Assembly (NCBI RefSeq): GCF_001428005.1 | Contig: NZ_LMSB01000025.1 | Coordinates: 1 to 49,494, forward strand | Source: Arthrobacter sp. Soil736 | GTDB lineage: Bacteria; Actinomycetota; Actinomycetes; Actinomycetales; Micrococcaceae | DNA: 49,494 nt | Direction of reading: 5' to 3' | Part shown: positions 40,118 to 48,150 of the stretch, in pieces | How the letters are laid out: each line of letters starts with the position of its first letter | Numbering within the stretch: the stretch's first letter is position 1 | Made by a program: the position numbers and the translations under genes | Notes under the pieces: generated by a model | Databases searched by the model: none | Seen by the model: the letters and a program-made list of their open reading frames with translations, nothing else | Told to the model about the DNA's origin: nothing

Positions 40118-41716
40118 CTAGCGGCGGACGCCGGCTGGCATGTCAGGGGCGGTAGCGACGATGACGCTGACGCCGTCGTGCTCGTAACTTTCCTTCAGGG
40201 CCCGGCCGAAGGCCTCGGGGTCCTCGACCCGCGAGGAGCGGGCGCCGAAGCCCTCGGCGATCCTGACGTGGTCGACGGCGGTGACCTCCGTATCGACCCG
40301 GGTCGCGTGGGCTCGGTCGAAGGAGTCCCGGATTTCGCCGTAGCCGGCGTTGTCCCACAGGACCACGGTCAGCTGGGATCTGCGGTCCACGGCGCTGGCC
40401 AGTTCAGTCAGTGTGAAGAGGGAGCCGCCGTCGCCGGCTATGGCGAGGACGTGCTTGTCGGGCGCCGCGATCCGGGCACCGACGGCCATCGGGATGGCCG
40501 CGCCCAAGGTGCCCAGGCCGTAGCTGGCGATCCAGGTGCCGGGGGTGGAATGCGGAACGTACTGTTGCGCCGTGTAGGCCAGCTGGGTGGAGTCCAGCAC
40601 GGTGATGGTGTCCTGCGGTGTTGCCGCGGCCAAGGCGTCCAGCCAGGGCATGTGCGCCCGGGAGGCCTCAGTCCATTGGATCGCCGAGCGCATGGCGGCG
40701 GCCCTCGCGGCGCCGTCGTGGGCGGCGGGCGGCAGATCCGCCGTCGCGTCGAGCAGCGCGGCCACTACGGTCTCGGCGCGCCCGACCAGGCCCACGGTGG
40801 CGGTGAAGGGGGCGTCGAGCTGGGCGGGGTCCACGTCGATGCGGATGATGCGGCCCCCGATTCGGACGGGGCTGCCGGTGTAGATGGTCTCGGTCTCGGA
40901 GAATTCGGTGCCGATGGCCACGACGACGTCGGCTTCGCGCAGTTCAGCCTGCGTTCCGGTGAAGGGCAGCGTGTTGGAGGCGGATAGTGGGTGCCCTTCG
41001 GGGATGATGCCCTTGGCGTTGGTCGTGGCGACGACCGGGGCGTCGAATCGTTCGGCCAGACGGATCAGTTGGTCCGCGGCCAGCAGGGCGCCGCCGCCGG
41101 CGAGGATGACCGGGCGCGAGGCGGTGCGCAGCAGCCCGGCCGCCTCGCGGATTTGGGCCGGAGTCCAGCCCGGCGCCGGAGCGGGCAGGAGCACGGGCGC
41201 GATCGTCCCGACCTCCTTGGCCAGGATGTCGATGGGGATCGCGATGTGCGCCGGCCGCGGCCGTCCGGTCCGGAAGCCCTGCCAGATTTCGGCCAGCACC
41301 TGGGCGTATTGCTCAGGATCCGTCACTGTCACGGAGGGCGATGTCAGCTTGCCCACGAGCCCGGCCTGGTCCGGGATGTCATGCAGGGGGCCCCGATTCC
41401 GGCCCAGCAGCGCCGTCTCGGTCGTGGAGGCGAGCACCAGCATCGGCACGGAATCGTGCCAGGCCTGAGCCATCGGGGTCAGGGCGTTAAGCACCCCGGG
41501 GCCGGAGATGAGGAGGCAGACACCGGGCTTGCCGCTGACGCGGGCGTAGCCGTCCGCCATGAAACCGGATCCCTGCTCGTGCCTGGCCGGGATGGAGCTG
41601 ATTCCGGTCTCGTCGAGCCCGCGGTACAGCTCGATCGTATGGACCCCGGGGATCCCGAAGACCGTGTCGACGCCGTAGTGCTCAAGGAGTTTGACTGCTG
41701 CCTGTCCGAATTTCAT
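40118..41716 (-). CDS. ThDP-dependent decarboxylase (5-guanidino-2-oxopentanoate decarboxylase-like)
   Basis: A 532-residue acetolactate-synthase-type ThDP enzyme with three domains. The catalytic glutamate is Glu47 in ARHEQGSGFMADGYAR. The C-terminal ThDP/Mg motif is AGDGGSLFTLTELASAVDRR followed by NAGYGEIRD. The overall pattern resembles AruI, the 5-guanidino-2-oxopentanoate decarboxylase of the arginine transaminase pathway, rather than acetolactate synthase; no regulatory subunit is near. The ATG follows GAGAAAG. It sits between a polar-amino-acid ABC transporter and an amidohydrolase. This suggests decarboxylation of a 2-oxo acid derived from an imported amino acid. The aminotransferase that would supply it is not in the window. 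Confidence 0.85.
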   Translation of the reverse strand: MKFGQAAVKLLEHYGVDTVFGIPGVHTIELYRGLDETGISSIPARHEQGSGFMADGYARVSGKPGVCLLISGPGVLNALTPMAQAWHDSVPMLVLASTTETALLGRNRGPLHDIPDQAGLVGKLTSPSVTVTDPEQYAQVLAEIWQGFRTGRPRPAHIAIPIDILAKEVGTIAPVLLPAPAPGWTPAQIREAAGLLRTASRPVILAGGGALLAADQLIRLAERFDAPVVATTNAKGIIPEGHPLSASNTLPFTGTQAELREADVVVAIGTEFSETETIYTGSPVRIGGRIIRIDVDPAQLDAPFTATVGLVGRAETVVAALLDATADLPPAAHDGAARAAAMRSAIQWTEASRAHMPWLDALAAATPQDTITVLDSTQLAYTAQQYVPHSTPGTWIASYGLGTLGAAIPMAVGARIAAPDKHVLAIAGDGGSLFTLTELASAVDRRSQLTVVLWDNAGYGEIRDSFDRAHATRVDTEVTAVDHVRIAEGFGARSSRVEDPEAFGRALKESYEHDGVSVIVATAPDMPAGVRR

Positions 41717-41837
41717 GTCGCTTTCTCCGGGGTCAGAGTGGTGGTTCAGGGGGCGTGTTTGGGCGCGCAGAAGCTGCCTCGCGGCCTTGCGGCCAGCGAC
41801 GGGGAAGGGTTCGACCCCCCGCGCCCGTCCGGGATGG

Positions 41838-42614
41838 CTAGTGGACGTGGCTGAGGAACTTCCTGGTCCGCTCGTGTTGCGGGTTGCCGAAGAACTGTTC
41901 CGGAGCCGACTGCTCGATGATGTAGCCGCCGTCGAACATGAGCACCTCGGAAGCGACGCGCTGGGCGAACTTGACCTCGTGCGTCACCACGACCATCGTC
42001 ATGCCCTCGCGGGCCAGGCTCTCCATTACCTCCAGGACCTCGCCTACCAGCTCGGGGTCCAGGGCCGACGTCGGCTCATCGAAGAGCAGGACCTTCGGGT
42101 TCATGACCAAGGCCCGGGCAATCGCAACGCGCTGCTGCTGTCCGCCGGAGAGTTCGGAGGGAAAGGCGTGCGCCCGGTTGGCCAGGCCCACGCGGGCCAG
42201 CATTTCGTGCGCGGTCTTTTCGGCTTCCTTTTTGTGCGTCTTGCGGACGGTGGTCATGCCGACCATCACGTTGTGCAGCGCGTTCAGATGCGGGAACAGG
42301 TTGAACTTCTGGAACACCATGCCGATGTCGGCGCGTTGGTGCGCCATGGCGCGTTCGGAGAGCGGCACAAAATGACCCTTGCGTTCCGCCACTCCGATGC
42401 GCTTGGACTCCAGATAGATCTCGCCATCATCGGCGGTCTCGAGCAGCGCCATCAGGCGGAGCATGGTGGACTTGCCGGAGCCGGAGGGGCCCAGGACGGC
42501 CTTGACCTGGCCGCGCTGGATCTCGAAATCGACGCCCTTGAGGACGGGGTTGTGGCCGTAGCTTTTCTGCAGGTTCTTGACCCGCAGGATTGGCTGCTCA
42601 GTCGAGTCACTCAC
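41838..42614 (-). CDS. Polar amino acid ABC transporter ATP-binding protein (GlnQ-type)
   Basis: A 258-residue ABC ATPase. Walker A GPSGSGKST is at 42-50, the Q-loop at VFQKFNLFPHLN, the signature LSGGQQQR near 155, and Walker B VLLFDEPTSALDPE after it. The sequence is of the GlnQ/HisP polar-amino-acid type. Its ATG overlaps the permease stop codon (ATGA). It powers the importer formed with the permease and lipoprotein genes upstream. The ThDP decarboxylase gene lies about 120 nt further on the same strand but transcriptionally before... the operon end, so co-transcription with it is plausible. Confidence 0.95.
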   Translation of the reverse strand: MSDSTEQPILRVKNLQKSYGHNPVLKGVDFEIQRGQVKAVLGPSGSGKSTMLRLMALLETADDGEIYLESKRIGVAERKGHFVPLSERAMAHQRADIGMVFQKFNLFPHLNALHNVMVGMTTVRKTHKKEAEKTAHEMLARVGLANRAHAFPSELSGGQQQRVAIARALVMNPKVLLFDEPTSALDPELVGEVLEVMESLAREGMTMVVVTHEVKFAQRVASEVLMFDGGYIIEQSAPEQFFGNPQHERTRKFLSHVH

Positions 42615-43339
42615 AATATGACCTCTTCCTTCCCCGGGCGCGTCCGGACTACTTTGGCCGCCTTGGTGGTCCAGCGGAATTTCCGCTCGAAGTAGCTCTG
42701 CAGGACCATCAGGACGGAGACGATGACGAGATAGTAGATGATGGCGGCCGCGTAGTATTCGGCGTAGCGGAACGTCACCGAGACGCCCACCTGCGCCGTG
42801 GTGAGCAGCTCTCGCAGCGAGATGACACTGGCCAGGGAGGTGTACTTGACCAGGCCGATGAACTCGTTGCCCGTGGGCGGGATCGCGATGCGGGTGGCCT
42901 GGGGAATGATGACTTTGACCATGACCTGGCTCGGCGTCATACCCAGGGCCCGGGCGGCGAGGGGCTGCCCCTCATCCACGCTCAGCAGTGCCGAGCGCAG
43001 AATCTCCGCCATGTACGCGCCCTCGACGACGGACAGCGCGATGAGTGCCGCCAGGAACGGTGTGTACCAGCTTTCTGTCAGAGCCGGAATCAGCTGCGGG
43101 CCCGCATTCCAGACGATCAGCAGCACCAGCAGGGTGGGAATTGCCCGGAAGAACCAGACGTAGGAGCCGGAGACGGCCCGTGCCGTCTTCTTCCTGCTGA
43201 TGCGGCCGACAGCGACGGCGAAGCCGATCAGGATGGCAAGGACCTGGGAGAGCGCAGCCAGCCCCAGGGCGATGCCTGCGCCCTGCACGTACTCCAGGGA
43301 AAAGAGTTGCTGCCAGAATATGGCTGGATCAAACTGCAT
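42611..43339 (-). CDS. Polar amino acid ABC transporter permease
   Basis: A 242-residue HisM/GlnP-type permease with about five hydrophobic helices. The N-terminal helix (GAGIALGLAALSQVLAILIG) and the EAA loop (SVVEGAYMAEILRSALLSVD, GMTPSQVMVKVIIPQATRIA) are typical and contact the ATPase. Only one permease gene is present, so the channel is probably a homodimer. It starts 24 nt after the binding-protein gene and overlaps the ATPase gene by 4 nt. Confidence 0.95.
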   Translation of the reverse strand: MQFDPAIFWQQLFSLEYVQGAGIALGLAALSQVLAILIGFAVAVGRISRKKTARAVSGSYVWFFRAIPTLLVLLIVWNAGPQLIPALTESWYTPFLAALIALSVVEGAYMAEILRSALLSVDEGQPLAARALGMTPSQVMVKVIIPQATRIAIPPTGNEFIGLVKYTSLASVISLRELLTTAQVGVSVTFRYAEYYAAAIIYYLVIVSVLMVLQSYFERKFRWTTKAAKVVRTRPGKEEVIL

Positions 43340-43363
43340 GGCGCCTCACCTTCAACGTCTGGG

Positions 43364-44224
43364 CTAGCCCTTGACCAGTTTGTCGGGGTTGAGGCCGTAC
43401 TTCTTAGCGAGATCGGTTAGCGTGCCGTTACTGATGAGCGCCTTGACGGCCTTGGCTACCGGCTCGCTGAGCGGGCCGCCCTTGAGGGTGAACACACCGA
43501 ACGTGGTGTCGGTGGGGAAGATCCCCTCGACGGGGACCAATGCAGAGTTGCTCTTGGACACGATGTCCGCGATCGCGACGTCGGTTTCCACCAGGGCGTC
43601 GGACTTGCCGTTGGTTACGGCTAGGACTGTCTCGGCAACCTTGGGGTATTCGGTGACGTTGATGTTGTCCTTGCCGCCCTGCACGCACTTCTCGCCCAGC
43701 GCCCGGACGGTGGCTGCGTTGGCGCTGCCGTTCTGAGCCGCCACGGTTTTGCCGCACAGATCGTCTGCAACCTTGATGCTGTCCTTGTTCTTGGCACTGA
43801 CGATGAGGCCGGGCCCCGTGTTCAGGTACTTGGCGCCGTCCGCAACCTGAAGGCGGGCCTCGCTCGTGTAGAGGCCGGACCATAAGATGTCGCAGCGCTT
43901 TGCCTGCAGGGCAGGCATAAGACCGTCGAAGGCTGTCTGCTGGAAGGTCGGGCTGAGGCCCCAGTAGGATGCGAGGGCGCGGGCGCCGTCGGCGTCGAAG
44001 CCGATGATTTCTCCGCTGGATCCGTTGCTGAAGTACTCCAGCGGGGCGTACTCGGGGTCAATGCAGACCTTCAGCTGGCCGGCGTTGATGAGCCCGCTCG
44101 GTGCGGCCTCTACCGCTGCGGCCGTGGAGGTGGTGCCTGCGGGACCGGATCCTCCTCCGCAGGCGGAGAGTGACAGTGCGAGGATTGCTGTGCCCAGGAG
44201 GCTGGCAGTTTTCTTCAAGGCCAT
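43364..44224 (-). CDS. Amino acid ABC transporter substrate-binding lipoprotein
   Basis: A 286-residue family-3 solute-binding protein. The signal peptide ends in a lipobox LSLSACGG with the lipidated Cys22, so it is anchored to the outer face of the membrane. The mature domain starts near LINAGQLKVCIDPEYAPLEY and has GFDADGARALASYWGLSPTF and the hinge region typical of polar-amino-acid binders. The ATG at 44224 gives the proper signal peptide; a 27-residue longer frame does not. It is first in the transporter operon and opposite a two-domain Lrp gene. Confidence 0.94.
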   Translation of the reverse strand: MALKKTASLLGTAILALSLSACGGGSGPAGTTSTAAAVEAAPSGLINAGQLKVCIDPEYAPLEYFSNGSSGEIIGFDADGARALASYWGLSPTFQQTAFDGLMPALQAKRCDILWSGLYTSEARLQVADGAKYLNTGPGLIVSAKNKDSIKVADDLCGKTVAAQNGSANAATVRALGEKCVQGGKDNINVTEYPKVAETVLAVTNGKSDALVETDVAIADIVSKSNSALVPVEGIFPTDTTFGVFTLKGGPLSEPVAKAVKALISNGTLTDLAKKYGLNPDKLVKG

Positions 44225-44464
44225 CTCGCTTTCGAGTTCGTGGTGCAGATCACACCAGATGCGGATGAGATGACGGTAGCCCCATGTTGAGTCCGTGGCA
44301 AGCAATCGAATTGTTACTTCAGAGACCTGGTGATTCTTTTGTTGGGCGATGCGACAGAACTGTGACTGTTGAGCCTGAATATACAGATAGTTGCTCGTTT
44401 TTCGTCACCTCGACTGAGATAAGATTCTTCAAGATATTCCGCTCGCGGTTCCGGAGGGTGCGCC
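44225..44464. promoter_or_regulatory. Divergent promoter region of ABC operon and Lrp gene
   Basis: A 240-nt gap, A/T-rich from about 44300 to 44445. It holds small symmetric elements such as AAGATTCTT with a following AAGATATTC (around 44423-44439), which could be Lrp half-sites. No assignment of -35/-10 elements is secure. Confidence 0.4.
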
Positions 44465-45382
44465 ATGGTCGACATCGACGAACAGATCTTCTCCCTGTTG
44501 CAGGACGACGGGCGCGCCAGTTACTCCGCCATGGCGCACAAGATCGGGGTATCGCGGGCCGCGATCACGGCCCGGGTCGATGCGCTCATGGGGGATGGAT
44601 CACTTCGCGTCGTCTCCGCAACGCACCCGGACTTCCTGGGCCTTCACTCGATCTCGCACGTGTCGATCCAGACAGACGGACCGTCGGACCCCGTCGTTGA
44701 GGCGCTTTCTTCCTGGCCGGAGGTCGTGCTGGTGCTGGGAGTGGGCGGCATCCACAACCTTGTGGTCGAAATCCGGCTCCCGAACCAGGTGGACCTTTAT
44801 GCCACGATTGGGCGGATCCGCTCCCTGCCGGGGGTCTTGACGGTGAACACCCTGGTCTATGTTGACGTGGTCAAGGGCATCTTCATGCCGAGGCATGCGC
44901 TGCCGGAGAACGTCAAGGTCGACGATGTCGATCTACGGCTGATGCGCCAGCTCGAGCAGGACGGCCGTATGAGCTACAAGGATCTGGCTCCGCTCCTGGG
45001 GCTTTCTCCCAGCGCAGTGCGGAACCGCGTCAACTATCTGCTGGACAACCACGTGATCCGCATTGGAGCCGCCCACAACCGGCGGGGCAGAACCCGCAAC
45101 GTCGCGACGGGGCTTGGCGTGAACCTGCGGGGGGACACGGCCTCCGTCCTTGATGTCATGGCCAGCCTGCCGGGCATCGAGTTCCTCGCCCGGACCATAG
45201 GTCGGTTCGATCTAGTCGCCACGCTGGCCGCTGACTCCGCGGCGACGCTCCGCCATCTAATCGACCAGCTCAGGCAGGATGACGATGTGGTCAAGATCGA
45301 GTCCTGGATGCACCTTGAGGTCTTCAAGGAGAAATACGAATGGCCCGTCCCGGCAGCAGCCCGGACCATCCCCTCTCCGTAA
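44465..45382 (+). CDS. Two-domain Lrp/AsnC-family regulator
   Basis: A 305-residue protein with two Lrp/AsnC units. The first helix-turn-helix lies in residues 3-50 (IDEQIFSLLQDDGRASYSAM, IGVSRAAITARVDALMGDGS) with an effector-like domain behind it. The second begins near residue 155 (VDLRLMRQLEQDGRMSYKDL, LGLSPSAVRNRVNYLLDNHV). The ATG follows CGGAGGG. It diverges from the ABC-ThDP-amidohydrolase operon and is probably its amino-acid-responsive regulator. It has the same unusual architecture as the regulator at 22.6-23.6 kb. Confidence 0.92.
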   Translation: MVDIDEQIFSLLQDDGRASYSAMAHKIGVSRAAITARVDALMGDGSLRVVSATHPDFLGLHSISHVSIQTDGPSDPVVEALSSWPEVVLVLGVGGIHNLVVEIRLPNQVDLYATIGRIRSLPGVLTVNTLVYVDVVKGIFMPRHALPENVKVDDVDLRLMRQLEQDGRMSYKDLAPLLGLSPSAVRNRVNYLLDNHVIRIGAAHNRRGRTRNVATGLGVNLRGDTASVLDVMASLPGIEFLARTIGRFDLVATLAADSAATLRHLIDQLRQDDDVVKIESWMHLEVFKEKYEWPVPAAARTIPSP

Positions 45383-45402
45383 ACCGGCGCAGACCGGTCC
45401 AG

Positions 45403-45428
45403 AGTGCAACTTTGGGAACCGGTCGGTC
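45403..45428. repeat. 26-nt interspersed repeat, copy 2
   Basis: Matches 27441-27466 at 22 of 26 positions, in the same orientation. It lies 20 nt past the Lrp stop codon in the 82-nt gap before the convergent MFS gene end. The following bases also share CAC...TTCG...GGG with copy 1, less exactly. Confidence 0.45.
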
Positions 45429-45464
45429 ACCAAACTTCGCATGGGTCCGGGGTTTGAATGAAGT

Positions 45465-46670
45465 TCAGTCTTCGTCAACTGCATCAAGTGGCTCAACCTT
45501 GTGTGGGAAACGGAGCCCGAGAAGGATTGCCGCGAGGGCGGCGATACTGACGGTGGCCGCGCCGATGAGAAGGGCATCGTGGTAGCCGTGGTTCAGGACT
45601 GGAGTGACGAGCAGCGGGCCGAGTATTTGGCCTACGCTGTAGCCAGTGGTGAGCAGGGCAACTGAGCGCGGGAATCGCAGGTGCGCTCCGATAGCGAGGG
45701 CGATTGTTCCGATGCCAAGGAACGTTGCTCCGAACAGGATGGCTGAGATGATCGCTGGCACCACTCCGCCGAACAGTGCTGGGAGAGCGATACCGATTGC
45801 TTGGATGATGAGTGCGGCGAGCAGGAGCACCGGCCGGGCGAACCGGTGGGCCAGCCAGGCCCATAGCGCGGAGGATGGCAGGGCCGCGAGGCCGACGAGC
45901 ACCCAGGCTCCGCTGCCGATCCAGCCGGGGATGGATTGGTCGATCGCTGCGACGAGGAAGGTGCCGGCGATGATGTAGCCGATTCCTTCCAGCGAGTAGC
46001 TCACCATTAAGGCGGAGAACCAGCGATGGCTGCGTGGGTAGGTCAGTTTCGCGGCGCCGTCCGGTTGGGCGGTAGGCGGTTGGGTTTTCATCGGCCAGGC
46101 CAGGGCCGAAAGGATGGCTGCAAGGATGGCTGAGGCTATCCAGGCAGCAGTCCAGTTAGAAACGGCACGCAGGACCAGCACGAGAATTCCGGAGAGGGCA
46201 ATTCCAGCCCCCACACCACCAAAGGCCCAACCGGCGAGGTGGTAACCATGCGCTCGTAGGTGCGTGAGCATTGAACTTACCGCGACCATGAACACCAGCG
46301 CGCTGGCGATTCCTGCGATGAGTCGCAACACAAACCATACGGCGCCGTGCTCGGTGACCGGCATGCCCGCGAGGGTCAAGACAACGACGACGAGTGATAT
46401 TCGCAGCGTGACCTTTGAATGGAGGAGCCGCGGAACGAAGATGCCGGCCATTGCGCCGGCAAGGTAGCCGACGTAGTTGCCAGTTGCCACGAGGCCCCCG
46501 AGCTGGGAGGTCATGTGTGCCTGGGCAACCATCAGGGGGAGAATCGGCGTGTAGACGAACCGACCGATACCCATTCCGACTGCAAGAGCCGCAGCCACTT
46601 GGCCCACGATGATCCACGGTGAAGAATCGGATTTCAAGGATCCTGTTGAACCTGTTGTTAGTGCGGCCAT
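45465..46670 (-). CDS. YbfB/YjiJ-family MFS transporter
   Basis: A 401-residue major facilitator with 12 hydrophobic segments. The N-terminus GQVAAALAVGMGIGRFVYTPILPLM is the hallmark of the YbfB/YjiJ branch. The first half contains GNYVGYLAGAMAGIFVPRLL and GWAFGGVGAGIALSG; the second half has GYSVGQILGPLLVTPVL. The ATG follows GGAAAG. Transport direction and substrate for this branch are poorly known. It is followed upstream, on the same strand, by muconolactone isomerase and a TDT transporter, so a role with an aromatic or organic acid is possible. Confidence 0.92.
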   Translation of the reverse strand: MAALTTGSTGSLKSDSSPWIIVGQVAAALAVGMGIGRFVYTPILPLMVAQAHMTSQLGGLVATGNYVGYLAGAMAGIFVPRLLHSKVTLRISLVVVVLTLAGMPVTEHGAVWFVLRLIAGIASALVFMVAVSSMLTHLRAHGYHLAGWAFGGVGAGIALSGILVLVLRAVSNWTAAWIASAILAAILSALAWPMKTQPPTAQPDGAAKLTYPRSHRWFSALMVSYSLEGIGYIIAGTFLVAAIDQSIPGWIGSGAWVLVGLAALPSSALWAWLAHRFARPVLLLAALIIQAIGIALPALFGGVVPAIISAILFGATFLGIGTIALAIGAHLRFPRSVALLTTGYSVGQILGPLLVTPVLNHGYHDALLIGAATVSIAALAAILLGLRFPHKVEPLDAVDED

Positions 46671-46717
46671 GGCTTTCCGCTACGTTCGTTCCTTGGTCTT
46701 TGGATGGCTTGTGGCTG

Positions 46718-47017
46718 TCAGGACTTCTTGTTTGCCGGGTCGTTGGGGTGGGGATTGAGGGGAGTGATTTCCACCGTCATCCATTTGTGCAGGGGGAGGG
46801 TGGCGAGAATGCCCCTCAATTCTGTCTCAGTGTCCGCTCTCCAGAGGCCAAGCGTTCGCCACTCACCCGGCTCGACAGGAGGCCTCCACAGCCGGAGAAG
46901 GTGGCCTTGCTCGGCCAGTTCTGCGGCCCTGAGCGCCTCCCGTGATCTGGTGTCGTTTACGGTCGCGTCTGCTGTTCCGTCGGGAACGTTTGTAATGAGG
47001 GTGGTCAGGAATTCCAT
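46718..47017 (-). CDS. catC: Muconolactone delta-isomerase
   Basis: A 99-residue protein with the small ferredoxin-like fold of muconolactone isomerase: FLTTLITNVPDGTADATVND, REALRAAELAEQGHLLRLWR, PPGEW-like WRPPVEPGEWRTLGLWRADT and LPLHKWMTVEITPLNPHPND. It converts muconolactone to 3-oxoadipate enol-lactone in the catechol branch of the beta-ketoadipate pathway. The ATG at 47017 follows AAGAAGGAA; a longer frame is rejected. catA and catB are not in the window. Proteins of this shape also occur as unlinked paralogues with other roles, so the reaction here is probable, not proven. Confidence 0.9.
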   Translation of the reverse strand: MEFLTTLITNVPDGTADATVNDTRSREALRAAELAEQGHLLRLWRPPVEPGEWRTLGLWRADTETELRGILATLPLHKWMTVEITPLNPHPNDPANKKS

Positions 47018-47034
47018 TTCCTTCTTCTTTCTTG

Positions 47035-48054
47035 TTAAACGGATTGGTGAGGGGTGTCGGACCGCTGCCGCCGTTCCGCGCGGGTCGTGGCGATGTGCAG
47101 GAGGATGGATTTCGCCGCGATCAACACGACGAGGATCGTAACGGCGGCGAGCACTCCAATTGTGATGGCTTGCCAGGCAAACGGTTGGAGTAGGTGCAAC
47201 CAGGTAATTGCCAGCGCAGCGACACTCGCCACGGGGAAGGTGAATGACCAGAAGCCGAGCGAGAACGGCAGTGTGCGGTAGCGCGGCAACAGCATCACCT
47301 GGATCAACACCATGAACGCCGTCATCGCCGTCAGCCCCTCGAACAGATGATCGGGTCGACCGCCAGAGATCGTAAGCCACGCTGCTGACGCGACGGCCGG
47401 GGGAGCGATCATGATCGCGAGAGTCGGGACGAGTGGGGCAGGCAGGGTTGGACGGAGCGCGAGCCGGAGAAAGAAGAACACGGAGATCACCAGCCAGAAG
47501 AAGATGCCGACGGCGAAGCTTCCGACGGCGAGCCAGTCAAGGCCCGTCTCTGCGGCGGTGAGTGCACCGACTAAACCGGCTGCACTGATGGGCAGGAAGT
47601 AGCCACCGTGAACGGATTCGAGTGGCATCTCCCCGCGCATCCAGAAGCTGAGAATCCATGCGGCGAACGCGGCAGCGGCGGCAATGGAGATCAATGTCAG
47701 CACGGTTCCGGCAAGCGGGAACGTGCGGTGAAGTCCCCCTCCGAGCAGCATCGCGGCGATGGGAAGCACTGCCGCAAGCGGGCCCTGAGCGAAGTGCGTG
47801 AGCTGATGAGAGAGAGAATGATCGGTGCGCGTGCCGCGATGCACGTGCACCGCGAGGGTCCAGATCCAGGCGATCGCAGCGATCAGCCAGAACGCTTGTC
47901 CGAGTTCGAACGGGAGCCCGAGCGCGGAAGCCGCCACGGTCCAGACTTGGGCGAGGCCTGCCAGGCCCAGTGGGATGGCGAGGGTGTTCAAGGGGACACG
48001 CGTTCGGGCGCGTGTCGCAGGGGCGGCGTGTGCCAAAGGCAGTTGAGCGGACAA
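47035..48054 (-). CDS. TDT-family transporter (tellurite resistance/SLAC1-type)
   Basis: A 339-residue membrane protein with about ten hydrophobic helices, of the tellurite-resistance/dicarboxylate (TDT, SLAC1-like) family: IPLGLAGLAQVWTVAASALG, FAQGPLAAVLPIAAMLLGGG, LESVHGGYFLPISAAGLVGA and LPFSLGFWSFTFPVASVAAL. Members export or channel organic acids, sulfite or other anions. I prefer the TTG at 48054, which has AGGAAGG at 7 nt; an in-frame ATG at 48132 would place the TetR-type operator (48108-48128) inside the coding region and has no good site. It ends 17 nt before muconolactone isomerase and diverges from a TetR gene. Confidence 0.88.
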   Translation of the reverse strand: MSAQLPLAHAAPATRARTRVPLNTLAIPLGLAGLAQVWTVAASALGLPFELGQAFWLIAAIAWIWTLAVHVHRGTRTDHSLSHQLTHFAQGPLAAVLPIAAMLLGGGLHRTFPLAGTVLTLISIAAAAAFAAWILSFWMRGEMPLESVHGGYFLPISAAGLVGALTAAETGLDWLAVGSFAVGIFFWLVISVFFFLRLALRPTLPAPLVPTLAIMIAPPAVASAAWLTISGGRPDHLFEGLTAMTAFMVLIQVMLLPRYRTLPFSLGFWSFTFPVASVAALAITWLHLLQPFAWQAITIGVLAAVTILVVLIAAKSILLHIATTRAERRQRSDTPHQSV

Positions 48055-48107
48055 AGGAATGCCTTCCTGAAGGAGGTAGCGGAACCCGATGTGGCCCCAT
48101 AAGCGGT

Positions 48108-48128
48108 TATTGACCTTGAAGTACAATA
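48108..48128. promoter_or_regulatory. TetR-type operator in the TDT/TetR intergenic region
   Basis: TATTGACCTTGAAGTACAATA is a 21-bp near-palindrome (8 of 10 pairs, including TATTG...CAATA and the inner CTT/AAG). It lies 22 nt before the TetR start codon and 54 nt before the preferred TDT start. The size and form fit a TetR-dimer operator. Confidence 0.6.
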
Positions 48129-48150
48129 CCATGCAAGCTACTCTGTTCCC

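Noticed and set aside
41691..42695. 334-codon plus-strand open frame
   Set aside because: Antisense to the ABC ATPase gene.
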